Positions 20,824 to 33,335 of a stretch of DNA of 64,000 bases are shown here, piece by piece. Under the pieces are notes generated by a model that had not been told where the DNA came from, ran no database searches, and worked only from the letters and a program-made list of their open reading frames with translations. Origin of the DNA: Zychaea mexicana (lineage: Eukaryota > Mucoromycota > Mucoromycetes > Mucorales > Lichtheimiaceae); NCBI RefSeq assembly GCF_025766255.1, contig NW_026516694.1, positions 186,001 through 250,000 on the forward strand, read 5' to 3'. Position numbers and translations under genes: made by a program. Position 1 is the first letter of the stretch, and each line of letters opens with the position of its first letter.

Positions 20824-23800
20824 TTTAGTCCGAAAACAACGGATGCAAGCGTCTTCTACGCACTATGTATGATAGCTCTTGCATAAATGTTTTCAGACAA
20901 TTCAGGTTCCCACACATTAATTCTAAATCATATCAGCTTTTGATGTATACATAAAGTTCTGTTCAATAAAACCTACTTTAGCCTAAGCTCCAGAATTTGC
21001 CAGAATAATTTGCCTCTGACTGTACTGTCTCTAAGATTATGACATCCTTGGTAATTTTGAGAGAGGCTTCTTACAAACACGCTATTAGACAAGTTGCTTG
21101 TTAACACTCTACCACAGAATGCTTGCGGAGCAGTGTTGAAAGATTTTAAGGGGACAAATACTAGTAAACACAGCGAAGCATGGACTACGCGTGCCTTGAC
21201 GCCTTTCTGTATAAACATGATACAATCCAGGCTGGTTCTTTCTTTTAGCGGTAAAATTGACGGTTATACTCTTCTCCATTGACCATATTACAGTACCAAT
21301 GTATGTAATAGGGTAATGGCGATAATTACTTTGTGGACGCCAAAGCTTTTTAACTAAAAGCGAGCTTATTATTAAATTGTTCCTGTTTCCTTTTACATCG
21401 TTACGAAGCAGCAACTTGACTCTTTTCCAACGTTCGTTTACCTACCTTTGGTACAGGCCGACCCGCTTACATACCAGACTCATTTTGGCATACGAACATT
21501 ATAATAGCCTCAACGGTATTGCCTAGAGATCAGTGACGATCCATTTTCGTCAGCATATAACAAATCTGATCTTGTCGTTGCGCTTTAGTTGTAAATATTC
21601 GCTATTCTATTCGTAAGCTTGTACTTTTTGACTTAGTATTGAAAACCATGATCTATCACCTGTTTTGATTTCCAGTTTGAACAAGTAAAGATGGTCCGTG
21701 CCTATTCTGCATATATCAAAAAAGCAGAAAGGCTTCTCCATCTTCCAACAGGTTTCGGGGTGTGTTGACGGTGAGTGTTCTCTCTTGCCTTTTCAGTTAT
21801 ATTAATCAATAACAAAACTGTATCATAGAACGGCATGTTGTTACATAGAGAGCATTGAAACTTTTGAAAGTATCAAAAACTGCATGATAAAAACTGCATT
21901 TTTGTACGCGGCGTGACACGGATATGTAGTAATGTGTCTAGCTAGCTGCGTTGATCCTAGAATGGGTGAGAAAATCACTCGGCTGTAGTAACAGACGGTG
22001 GCCCCAATGGGCCTCTCCGATCCGTCTTTTTATGTAAAAATGACTTTGACTCCTCGACCAACGTTAAAGATTATCTCCATTCTTACAAAGGCAAAAGACG
22101 CCGACGCCTATTCCTCATGAATTCAGAACCTGACTTTTTTCTTCAGCCGACTTTTTTGTGGCTATCATACGTAAAACAGCCGTAAAGCAATGTAGCTACA
22201 CTTGGATTCGACCGCCCCGGCGATATTTCACAACAGCATTATGGATAAGCTAGAGTGTCGCTGCCGACCCTAGAGCTAAACATGAAATTCCAAACAAATC
22301 TCCTGTAAAGCCATATGTACAAAGTCTTGCTGCGCTTCTGGATGGGTAAATAAAATAGATACTCTGCATCGTTCGTAACAGCTACTTGTTGAAAAAAGAT
22401 GCCGTTCAATGTAGGTTCAATAACACTAGACAAGCTTTGCGATCCACAGCGGAGCACAGTGATTCCGTTTTCTATGTACTGCTCGTAAGCTGTTGCTCTT
22501 GGCGTGATACGTTCCTATAGGACCTATAGTTTATATTCAGTGGCGTTGCTCTTAACTATAACGCTATAATGCTTTTACCGCTTTAACATGGCTTTTTTTT
22601 CCGGAAGAGTATGTAATATATCTAAATACTCATGTCCATGATGCCTACAGGATTACATCAACATTATGTCTACCCGCTTGACGGATATGTATACCACGGA
22701 AAGTTGTACTGTATTTCTGCTGTGGATACATTTTGGTATAATGAATGGTGTCGTAGCATTTTTCCACCTGAGGAATCCTTAAGTGCTAGCCAACACTCGG
22801 CAAGGATTCTTGGTATCCTTATATATACACCATCCTACTACTGAGCGTTGAATATTTCAGTTGGTGGCATTCCGTACCTAGTAGTGCTATTAAATGCGTC
22901 TCACTTCGTTCAATCTTTGATTTTCCTGAGCGTCGTAAGATGTAAATCCAATGTAAGAAGCACGGCAACAAGCTTTATGCATCTTAGCCATGACATTCGG
23001 AATGATTTCTCGAGTGATGCATCTACTACTGGCCGCAACGAGGCCAAACCAACGTATATACGCGAGAACCCCTTGTATCCATCGGACACTCTGACTGTCT
23101 TCATCACCAGTGAATGCTTTAGTCAGGACGGTCACAACAGTTGGGAAGCGACTTTGGCGTCTAGTATATATACTAAGCCAATCAACTGTTTACTGTCATA
23201 GCAACCATAAAATGCAATCGATGTAACCCTGCACATCTACTGTCTTTCATTCCTTCAGCTATAATTAAATGCCCTCAGCGGTGTAAAGTACTCTGAGAGT
23301 AAAAGCTGTTTGACGATGCAATCATGAGAATGACAGGCAGCGAAGCGAGGAGCGGTGACTAGGATATGTACAGTAGTACATAAAGATCTCTAATTAATAG
23401 CATGAAAAATCAGCAAAACGTATTGTTTGTTTCTTTGTGTGATCATCTATGCCTTGAATAAATGAAATAACGTCTAGGGTGTCGTCATAGCGATATGGGT
23501 AAGTATGTATTCTGATACCCGTTATCTGATTGAATAAGTAACGTTCGCTATGAACTCATGGGCCTTAAATTTAAAGGGAAGATATCTTTGTATACAAGCA
23601 GTTGGAATGCTGGGTCACCAAATGTTATGATCGCCGAAAGAATGACTGCAGGCGCGCTAAACAATAATGCTCAAAGTGGCCATACCATAGCTTAACTTAC
23701 TTTTGTCATCACAGTGATATGGCAGTATATTTGGCTATGGAATTGACCTAGATACGCATAGCCAACTTGAACTTTCACAGGAACCGCATTTCGGATCAAA

Positions 23801-24405
23801 TGATCGAATGACATACAGGAGTTTCTTAGCGATCCATTTGACGACCAAATCCAGCATGCGAAAGACACCGACCTGAATAATCAAAGGCGCTGAGCACCAC
23901 GAAAATCCTGAGCATCTTGCCTTGCAACGTGTAGCTTGATCCGTTTTTATATTCACGAGTGACCTAATTCTAAGCTGTGGCGCGTGTTCGCCTTAAATGA
24001 TCTGATTGTGTAGCATAAATGATGTCATCCCACCGTTCAGCTGCCATACTCGAGCAAAGCATTCGCTATTCTTGAGTAGATTTCTATAGTAGCACACTTT
24101 CGTGCTGATGGTTTTGGCAGTATCTGTTACAAAAGAAGGGTTTCTGTATGTCCTGTAATAGCTTGCCTCGATAAATAAGCATATGCGTTATGACACCACA
24201 GACAAACAAAAAGTCAAAAGATGTTCATGCGAAAATAGATCAGGAGATTTCCATTTTTGTAGTCAACGGCGAAGGCATTACGGAATAGAATCCGCGTGTG
24301 CGCTTTTTTTTATACTGCAATGGTAACACAACATATTTGAAGTATTGCAACAAAGTTTTTTTTTCTTCTTTTCCTTTCTTTTGTGAAGTTTTACAGTTTC
24401 CAACA
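20824..24405. other. Long intergenic stretch, no gene recognised
   Basis: About 3.6 kb with only short, unassigned frames on both strands and many stops. The one feature noted is a GC-rich hairpin at 21993-22027. It may hold old mobile-element debris, but I cannot name any. Confidence 0.4.
21993..22027 (+). other. GC-rich hairpin followed by T-run
   Basis: AGACGG (21993-21998) pairs with CCGTCT (22022-22027), and GGCCC (22000-22004) with GGGCC (22009-22013); TTTT follows. It could be the 3' end of a small Pol III RNA or chance structure. No A/B box was recognised upstream. Confidence 0.2.
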
Positions 24406-26088
24406 ATGTTCTCTTTTAATCCGTTCCACGTATTAGGGAATAGAAACCATGTCGGTCCTGACAAAAACCTGCTAATGTTCCTGGAGGCAGAAAAGACCGC
24501 CGCAAAGCAATGGGCCCGTATGTCCGAAGAGCGAAGGATCTCTGCCAATCACTTGAAAATGTTTGGCCAGCCACTCGGCGATGACCTGACGGTAAGAAAC
24601 AAGAGAGAATATACGATAGGAAAAATACGAGGGCGGGAGGAAAAAGAAAAGAAAAGAAAAAAGTTCTCAACAAGCGATATAATAGGACGTGACAAGCAAG
24701 CTCGGTGAACTATTGATCTTGTTTAGCTCGACCATGACAGAATTTTCCAGCAGCTATGATCAATACTGCGATACCATGAAGACAATGGCGGATAAAGAAA
24801 GCACGTTGCTTTCAGACAGAGAGAAGCGAGCCAGGCTAATAGAAGCTATCGAAAGACACGAGCAGGAACATCCAGGAGGAGTTGACAAGTTGATGCAGTT
24901 AAAGGAACAGCTGGCCAAGGTTGAGAGCAAGACTCTGCCAGCCGAGACAGGATTGGGCAACTATCAGCGCATCGCGATGCGTGAAGCCATGTATCTGTTG
25001 CTGAACGGAATGGACGAAATGGCAAGTAAGATGGATATGATTGCGTCCTTTGGCAAGTACATTGTGGATGAGCTGGATGTCACACCTATCGAACCAGGTC
25101 AGGGCCGACCCGAATATTCCGGTAAAAAAAGCACTTTTCAATTTGATAGGTTCTATGGGGTGCAGAAGGAAAAAGAAATGTGCTGATATGGATCATGCAT
25201 TTTTAAGGATCGGAGCGCACGGCTACTGTCGTCAAGGATGTAAAACGCGCAGTGGACTTTTGGAAGCCTGACGGTGCAAAATTACGACGTACTCTTACGT
25301 CTCAGCATGGCCACAACCCGCTTGTCAAAAAGTTACCGCCGGCACCCCCTGTGCCTACAACTTTGACTGACGACGAACTGCCTACCAGGGAAGAGAAGGA
25401 AAAGGACGATGCAGAAAAGACCCAAGAAAACGATGAGCAGTTAGAAAATGAAGAAGAAAAGGCGGATGAGGACGACAATGCGTCATTTTATTCAATGTCC
25501 AACACGGCAACTCCTACGGATAAGCCAGAGGAAGCAAGTCACAAGCCGGACGAGCCAAGCCCATCTTCTCGCTACCTCCATGTACGCAACACGTCGACGG
25601 AAAGTAACCCGGGTGGGTTTTATCCACCTCAGTCTCCTCGTCCAGCTGTTGGCCCCGGTGGCTTCTCGTCCGTGTACCTCGACCAGCAGCAAAACCTATA
25701 CCAGTTTTATCAGCATTATGCTCCACCACAGCCTTACGAAGACATGGCAAGACATCATTACCGTCCTAGTCCATTTGCTAGCCCATACATGGGTCCTCAA
25801 CAAGGCGGCGCTGGTGGCAGTCATTTGGGACCAGGCGGTTTCGTTCTCCCCTCCAGCAACCCATATTACCACTCACCAGCAGCGCCTCCTATTCAACCAC
25901 AGCCATCTATCTCAACATCCACATTGTCAAGTTTACCCTCGACCGGTGGAGCTGAAGCGACGCCATCTGCATCCCCATCGCAGCACAATACCACGATTAC
26001 CAACCATCACCTTACTGAAGATTCCGAGTCACCTCAAAGCGAAGATCATAATAACGATGATCATGATAATCATCGTAGCAGTTCATAA
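24406..26088 (+). CDS. Eisosome core component, PIL1/LSP1 family
   Basis: Three exons (24406-24591, 24686-25121, 25208-26088) give 500 residues. The BAR-like Pil1 body is residues 1 to about 260: the membrane-binding start with KNLLMFLEAEK, ARMSEERRISANHL, LTDVTSKLGELL, SSSYDQYCDTMKTM, then a charged coiled coil and ASFGKYIVDELDVTPI, which matches the family's GYGKHLLDLLDDTPVTPG block. These proteins self-assemble under furrow-like plasma-membrane domains in fungi. The last 200 residues are a low-complexity acidic then Pro/Gln/His/Ser-rich tail, longer than in yeast Pil1 (about 340 residues). 24406 is the first in-frame ATG. All introns are short and GT-AG. Confidence 0.9.
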
Positions 26089-26200
26089 TAGTGACAAGAG
26101 TTGTAATTAGATATTAGAAATATAATAGAGCGTAGAAAACTGTTGATATATTTGTATAAACAAATAATGGTTGGCGCAAACTAAAAGCATGTTTTGGATT

Positions 26201-26252
26201 GCCGACTGCTTGCAATATGGCGTAACGTTGTGAAGATCGCCGACTGCTTGCA
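26201..26252. promoter_or_regulatory. Direct repeat upstream of aminotransferase A
   Basis: GCCGACTGCTTGCA occurs at 26201-26214 and again at 26239-26252, 38 bp apart and 106-157 bp before the start codon at 26358. Position fits a pair of transcription-factor sites, but no factor is known to me. Confidence 0.3.
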
Positions 26253-26357
26253 TGAATTCTTATTGGCGCCTATACACATTTTAAAGGGTTGCCCATCGTC
26301 AAATTTGAGTGGTTTCAGCTTTACTCCTTCCTACACCTTTTCAAAAAAAAGTCAATC

Positions 26358-27898
26358 ATGACTATTGCAAAAATACCATTCGGTCGTGCACTGCGTTCTG
26401 AATTTCTCTTGGAAGAGCAATACGTTCCCCTCAACCATGGCGGTTACGGAGCATGCCCGCGCGTTGTCCGATCAGCGATGCGTCGTTACCAGGATCAAGC
26501 TGAGCAGAATCCAGACAGGTGGTTATTACGTCTAGTATTCAAACATTTGAAGGAAAACCGGGATCGTGTGGCTGCGCTTGTCCAGTGCGATTCACCCGAC
26601 TTGACGTTCACAAGCAACGCTACCTCTGCCATAAATTCGGTAGTTCGTAGTGGGTTTCTCAATCCAGGAGAAAAGATACTTTGGGTAATACGCGGAATGA
26701 ATAGAATAGCGTCAAAACAAGATATGAAGAGGGAATTGAATTGTATAACCCATACCATGTATGCACTAACTTCTTTTTTTTTATATAGTTCAATACTACA
26801 GCACATAGTTCCGTTAAGAAAATTATGACGTTTCTTGAGGACACGCACAAGATGACACTTGTACCTGTCGAGCTTCAATATCCATTATCCGATCAAGACG
26901 TGCTTGATATTACAAGACGGGCGATTGAACATGAATTAGCCAAGGACCCAAAAGTACCTATCCGGCTTGCAGTGTTCGATGCCATAAGTGCGCTTCCGGC
27001 AGTACGGGTTCCATACGAAGCAATGATCCAGCTTGTCAGAGAGTACAAAATCCTTTCACTGGTAGACGGCGCCCACGCCATAGGTATTGTATTATGCGCA
27101 CTACATACAGCTTGAATCTGTATAACTAAAACCCAGCACTTGCTGTATCATCCTATATGAATGTGGCACACAAGGTCAAATCCCATTGAACTTGCGCGAG
27201 GCAGATCCAGACTTTTTCATTTCGGATTGTCACAAGTGGTTATTCGTACCCCGGGGCTGCGCGATCCTATACGTACCTAAACGTAACCAGAACTTTGTTC
27301 ACTCGTGTATAATCAGTCGTGAATACAAGAGCACTGCCATGAAAGGAACTGTTAGCACACCATTTGAGCGGGAGTTTGCATGGCCAGGGGCAACTGACTT
27401 TAGTCCTTATCTGTGTTTCAATGATGGTATGATAATGGCATTTTTCTCTCACTTGAGGGTCATCAAGTATTTTCATTGAAATGGTAACTAATATGTATCG
27501 TTGTAGCTCTCGATTTCCGCGAATCCCTAGGTGGAGAAGAGGAAATTCAGAAATATTGCAACAAGCTGGCACGTCAAGGTGGCCAACTGGTAGCGGACGC
27601 ATTGGGTACTGAGTTGTTGTTGCTGGAAACCAAAGACGAGGATGAACCGACCTTTGCCATGGTTAACGTGCGTCTTCCATATATGGACAAGCACAACCGA
27701 CCGGAGAAGGAGATCATTGACATCATCTTTGACAAGTTGATGTTTGAGCGCAATACGTCTGCTGGGCCATTTAAACATTATGGCAAGTGGTATGTACGCT
27801 TATGCGCTCAAGTTTATAATGATCTGGATGATTTCCAATACTTTGCTCAAGCGATTCAAAAAGTGGTGGATGAGCTAGAGAAAGAAAACATTGACTAA
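26358..27898 (+). CDS. Class V aminotransferase family, paralogue A
   Basis: PLP enzyme of the isopenicillin N epimerase / hercynylcysteine sulfoxide lyase (Egt2) / cysteine lyase group. Four exons (26358-26684, 26789-27083, 27175-27426, 27507-27898) give 421 residues. Seen in it: YVPLNHGGYGACP near the N-terminus, TSNATSAINSVVRS (cofactor phosphate region), VDGAHAIG with the Asp for the pyridine nitrogen at about 202, and SDCHKWLF with the Schiff-base Lys at about 228. This copy is the most diverged: SDCHKW and HGGYG where B and C have SNCHKW and HGSFG. No signal peptide. First of three same-strand paralogues. The substrate cannot be read from sequence. Confidence 0.85.
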
Positions 27899-28123
27899 GT
27901 GACAATAAAGCAGACAAATTGAGTTAGTGCTATATATATCGCCGGGTTTGATTGTATCATTTACACCTAGTTAGCACGACAATGACTAAATCTATGTTTT
28001 CTTTCATGTCATCATAACAACTTGAAAGAAGTCTGTATTGCTATGTATATGCTCGGCTTATGGATGGGTGGAACGAAGAGTCAATTGTATGCAGTAGCAC
28101 ACACATGCATGCAATGTGAGTCA

Positions 28124-28148
28124 TACCGAAACAACCTTCGGTATAAAA
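28124..28148 (+). promoter_or_regulatory. Inverted repeat and TATA box of paralogue B
   Basis: TACCGAA (28124-28130) and TTCGGTA (28137-28143) form an inverted repeat that runs into TATAAAA (28142-28148), 67 bp before the start codon at 28215. Plausible core promoter; a further TTCGGTA follows near 28167. Confidence 0.4.
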
Positions 28149-28214
28149 CTTTGTATAGTCGAACGTTCGGTATTGCCAACTACTTGTTCTTCTGGCCTGT
28201 GCTTCCTCCCGACC

Positions 28215-29718
28215 ATGACAAATTCCAAACTGTTTGGTCATGCCTGTCGCTCCCTATTTCTTTTGGAAGACGGTTATGTTCCTTTAAATCACGGTAGTTT
28301 TGGTGTATGTCCTCGTTCTATTCGTCCACGATGGATTCAATATCAAGACCAGATCGAACGTCACCCCGATCGCCTTTTAAGACGCGAAATTTTTCAGCAC
28401 TTGAAAAAGAATCGAGCCCGCATTGCCAGTTTGATCAATGCCAATGTGGACGAGTTGGCATTCGTGGCGAATGCCAGTTACGGCATTAATTCGGTTGTTC
28501 GATCGAGTTTTATGAATAACCATGGTGACAAGGTGATTTTCGTAAGTCTCGTGCCTACATCTGAAATATTTTCCCACGCCTTTATTGAAAAAGTCTGACC
28601 ACGGTATTCTCTTTTGAAGTTTACAACGGCTTACAATGCTGTGGAACGCACCATGCAATTTTTGGAGGATGCACACAAACTTGAATTGGTGCCTGTCAAG
28701 CTCAATTATCCTCTGCTTGATCAGGAAATTCTTGATATCGCAAAAGAAACCATCGAGCGTGAGTTGGCACAGGATCCCAATGTTCCTATTCGTCTTGCAG
28801 TCTTTGATGCAATCAGTTCGGTTCCAGGTGTGCGATTTCCGTTTGAAGCCATGATCAAACTTGTCAGAGAATATGACATTCTTTCTCTTGTGGACGGTGC
28901 TCATGCTATTGGTAATGCATACCTGTTATTTGAAAATGCGAAGGGCTTGTTTTTTCTTTCTACTATATGCTGACCATGAAATCACTTTTAATATCTTGGA
29001 TATGCAGGCCAAATACCGTTGGATCTGCATGCAGCTGACCCTGACTTCTTTGTCTCGAATTGTCACAAGTGGCTCTTTTGCCCAAGAGGTGCAGCATTTC
29101 TTTATGTACCCAAGCGTAACCAAGCACTAGTACACCCCAGTGTCATCAATTATGCGTATAAAGACGAAAGCGATTCTGGAGTCAGCACAACTTTTGAACT
29201 GGAATTCGAATGGCCTGGCACTGTCGATTTCAGCACTTATCTGTGTGTCGGTGACGGTAAATGCCAAAAGATTCTTTTCATTGTGCCTAGCAAAAAAAGA
29301 AAAAAGCATCATGTATTGATGACTATTATGCTCCAAAATCATAGCGCTCGATTTTCGAAATTCACTCGGTGGTGAAGAAGCGATCCAGAGCTATTGTAAC
29401 GATTTGGCACGTCAAGGAGGTCAACTATTGGCGGAAGCCTTAGGCACTGAAGTTCTCGAAAATGTAGATAATTCCCTGACCGTTGCCATGACCAATGTCC
29501 GTATACCATTCGAGAACAAGCGCAACAGACCCAACAGCCAAGTCGTTCGACTTATCATTGACAAATGTATCTATGAACAAAATACCGCCTGCCAGCCATT
29601 TTTCCACAACGGTCAATGGTACATTCGCTTGAGCGCCCAGATCTACAACGAACTTGACGATTTCCGTCACTTTGCACAAGCGATCCAGCAGATTTTGAAA
29701 GAATTAGACGAAGAATAG
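28215..29718 (+). CDS. Class V aminotransferase family, paralogue B
   Basis: Four exons (28215-28541, 28620-28911, 29008-29256, 29345-29718) give 413 residues. The intron positions and phases are the same as in A and C. Conserved landmarks: YVPLNHGSFGVCPRS, NASYGINSVVRS, VDGAHAIG and SNCHKWLF with the PLP Lys at about 227. The sequence is clearly closer to C than to A through the middle and C-terminal regions (for example YNAVERTM, QALVHPSVINYAYKDE). 28215 is the first in-frame ATG and aligns with the starts of A and C. Shared gene structure in tandem implies duplication of genomic DNA. Confidence 0.85.
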
Positions 29719-30017
29719 CAGTAACTGTTTTACTCTAACAAGAGCACACGCATATGTTTATAATACAACCTATCAGACTATCATATTCAGACTGGTATTT
29801 GTTTTGTTTCATTCAGTTGTTATGCTGATATATAGCGGCATATTTAACCTTATTTTATAAGGAAAGCCTGTGAGGATTACAAGGGAGAAGGTCCGTGGGA
29901 AAAGTGCTCAGGGGTACGAGAAGTGGTTACTTCATCCGGCCGCTCTCTTACTTAAAAGGTTGTTAAACGCGGCATTGTACCCTTTCTTTTTCTCTTACAT
30001 TCTTGCATAAAATAACC

Positions 30018-31565
30018 ATGACAAACTCCAAAACCACCCCCTTTGGTAAAGCAATGCGTTCTCATTTCTACTTGGAGGACAACTATGTTCCTTTGAATCA
30101 CGGCAGTTTTGGCGTCTGCCCACGATCGCTGCATTCACTTATGCGCCATTATCAAGAAGAATCAGAAAAGCATCCCGATCGGTTCTTGAAACGACAAGTG
30201 TTCAAGGATTTGTATAAGAATCGTGAACGACTGGCTGCGCTCGTTCATGCGCATCCGCAAGAGTTGGCCTTTGTAGTTAATGCTTCCTATGGTATCAATT
30301 CCGTTGTCAGATCTGGCTTTATGCAACCAGGCGATAAATTACTCTTTGTAAGTTTTTTTTCATGTCATCATAGTAACCTTTTATAGTTGAATATGATAAG
30401 GGCACAAGGTTTTGTTCTATAACACGGAGACAACAACAACAACAAACTATGTATAGTTCACTACTGCGTACAACGCAGTTGAGCGCACCATGACGTTTCT
30501 GCAAGACGCGCATAAAGTGAAACTGGTGCCTGTTGAGCTCAACTATCCTCTACTTGACCAAGAAATACTTGATCTCGCAAAGGAAACAATTGAACAGGAG
30601 CTGGCAAAGGATCCAGACGTGCCCATTCGTCTTGCAGTCTTTGATGCAATTAGTTCTGTGCCGGCAGCAAGATTTCCATTCGAGGCCATGATCAAGCTCG
30701 TCAGAGAGTACGATATCTATTCACTTGTGGATGGTGCCCATGCTATTGGTATATACACAATGCCTTCCTAATTGTCGTTGGATACATATATGTGTCTGTG
30801 TGTGGATGAGGAACTCGAAATACTCGCATTATTGCTAAATAGGGACTTTAACTTTTATTGTGACAGGTCAAATCCCATTGGATTTACACAAGGCAGATCC
30901 AGACTTTTTTGTGTCGAACTGTCACAAGTGGGGATATGCTCCCAGAGGTTGCGCTTTTCTTTATGTGCCTAAACGGAACCAGGCTTTAGTTCATCCAAGT
31001 GTTATCAATTACGCTTACAAGGATGAGAGATCTTCCGGAATAAGCACATCGTTTGAAGAAGAGTTTGCATGGCCAGGCACGGTGGATTTTAGCACTTATC
31101 TATGCATCAATGCTGGTATGGTAGTCAAGTAAAGCAAAGTTGATTAGGACAGTGATTGTTCAAATGACATATTTGAAATTTCTAGCTTTTGATTTCAGAG
31201 AATCAATCGGCGGTGAAGAAGCAATCCAGAAGTATTGCAATGACCTGGCACGTCAAGGAGGTCAGCTGGTTGCCGAAGCATTAGGAACAGAAGTGCTGGA
31301 GAATCAAGACAAGACGTTGACGGTGGCCATGACAAACATTCGCTTACCATTTTTAAACAAACGCGCTAGATCGGACGGAGAGATTATCAACATTATCGTG
31401 GACAAATGTATCTACGAGCACAATACCATGTGTTCGCCTTATAAACACAATGGGCAATGGTTTGTACGCCTTAGCGCTCAGGTGTACAATGACCTGGATG
31501 ATTTCCGTTATTTTGCAGACGAGATCCAAAAGGTTTTGAGAGAGTTAGAAGATAAGAATGAGTAG
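30018..31565 (+). CDS. Class V aminotransferase family, paralogue C
   Basis: Four exons (30018-30347, 30457-30748, 30867-31115, 31186-31565) give 416 residues. All features for PLP catalysis are present: YVPLNHGSFGVCPRS, NASYGINSVVRS, VDGAHAIG and SNCHKWGY with Lys at about 228. Likely a cytosolic fold type I enzyme. Fungal relatives include Egt2 of ergothioneine biosynthesis and cysteine desulfhydrase-like enzymes, but no Egt1-type gene is nearby, so the pathway is open. Third in the array; about 300 bp separates the B stop from the C start. Confidence 0.85.
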
Positions 31566-31713
31566 TATGGTAGAGAGTATGATACGATGCTTATTAGGTA
31601 TTATTACATAAAAGAGAGATTTTCTAAAAGATCAAAACAAAAGGAAACAAATTACATGGGTGGTATAGCGTGCCGATAATGGGGATTATTTACAAAATGA
31701 GATACTGTCAAGA

Positions 31714-33117
31714 TTACTTTTCATAGTAAGGGGGAGGTGGTGGAGAACTATCATCGTTTGCACTAGCAGCACTTTGCTGGCGAAACATCATCCAATCCTG
31801 TCTAATACAGCGGCGTTTTTTCTTGTAGTCCAGGTAGCACGGACAAGCAAAGAACCCGGCTGGTGTTGAGTCATCGGTGGCAGGCTCACCCGTGAGCGCT
31901 TCTTCATAGGTTGGGAGTACAGCATAATCCTCCTTGAGCCGACAGTCTAGAATCGTAAATGGCAATTCAAGATTGATAATCGATCTTTCGGGCTGATCTG
32001 GGACCGACAACTCGATTGATATTTTGAGACAGTGCCTCAGCTCGATCTCGTTGAAGAACGTCGAATGGTTCATACCGTCGACGCAGTTGGGTAGTTTCAG
32101 CACAAAACGATACGAGAACGGTAATGGAATATGTGCATTTTTCGTCGTCAATGCGCGTTTAAGCTGAGCGGGCGGTACCTCCTTGACGACATGTCTTAGG
32201 CTGGGATCATTTGTATTGGAGACTGAGCTGAGCTTGAGTTTAAAGTCGAACATCTCAGCTCGACGAGCACCATATTCCGGGAGACGGTATATCCGCTGTT
32301 CACTTGCTATCACGTTGAACGATTCGAGCGAAACGTCGTTTTTCGTATGTGGTGTAAGCGTCAGCGTAATGGGAAACTGTGTACCGGACGACACAATCGC
32401 AGTCTCGACGCACACGTGGGCTTCACAATATTCCAGTTGTCGCTCCACGTTGATCGAAGTTGTCGGTAAATTGTGGGAAGCCAGCGCGGAATCGTATGTT
32501 GTCATTGTCCGCAACAGCAAAATCTCACGCCGACTTTTCAGGTTGGGTACGCTCAGGCCCGGTCGATGGACTGTGACAGATACGTAGTAGAACACTTTGG
32601 CTAGATCGTCTTCGATCGTCTCGGTCAAACGGTTCGGCAAAAGGAATTCAAACGGCCAGCGATGTAATCCAGCATTAATGGTTTTGTCGTAGTGATTCTC
32701 CTGGTGGTCCCAGGATTCTAGAATAATGTTTTGTTCATGGACCGTTTTTTCATGGAACATTTTTGTTCCGCGAGAGCCGATGCCTGGAAATATCCATGGG
32801 GGTTTGTTATATGTAGTTTTGTGTTGTTAATAGATGTACATATCATATCATGTCATGACAAGTACGGAGATCATGGCATAACAGCAAAATACGTTATCTC
32901 TTTATTTATTACCTTCGGGCCATAGCATGTGCGATTTGCCGGTGATCTTGACAACTACAGACGATGCCGAAATGGGTTTTGACAGGACCAAGACAATCTC
33001 ACCCCTTAGGACATGTGTTGCTGGGTTGCTGGGGGGTCCACGAAGATATACGACGGGTTCTGCAAGTTCAATAGAGAGCTGCTTATTTCCTGTCAAAAAT
33101 GGAACTGTCACTGGCAT
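31714..33117 (-). CDS. Alpha-arrestin (ART-type trafficking adaptor)
   Basis: Two exons (33117-32913 and 32783-31714) give 424 residues. The N-terminal arrestin half starts almost at once (LSIELAEPVVYLRGP, LRGEIVLVLSKPI, and a HRWPFEFLLPNRL block typical of arrestin_N). The C half carries VCVETAIVSSGTQFPITLTL. Near the end are LPTYEEAL and a proline run PPPPPYY, which contains a PPxY-type motif for WW domains of Rsp5/NEDD4 ubiquitin ligases. Such proteins bring the ligase to plasma-membrane transporters. An AG acceptor and polypyrimidine tract lie just upstream of the ATG, so a 5' UTR intron is likely. Divergent from PAN2, 218 bp between starts. Confidence 0.85.
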
Positions 33118-33335
33118 GCCCCACGTTTGTGTGTGTCCTGCAAAAAAAAATAAAGGTGGAAAAAAGAGAAAGTAAGGCAAAAAACTCAGTTTGGCATTTT
33201 TTAAACATAGCCGACTTGCCTGCTGTGTTGTAAAAAGAAAAAATTGTTAGGTGCCGTCGTAGGGGATCGTGCTGGTGCATATACGTTCCACTCTTCTGGT
33301 TTTCTTTCTTTTTTGTTTTTTGTGGGGGCTTTTTG

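Noticed and set aside
24298..24405. N-terminal extension of the PIL1-like protein
   Set aside because: No in-frame ATG before 24406, and the family starts near this point.
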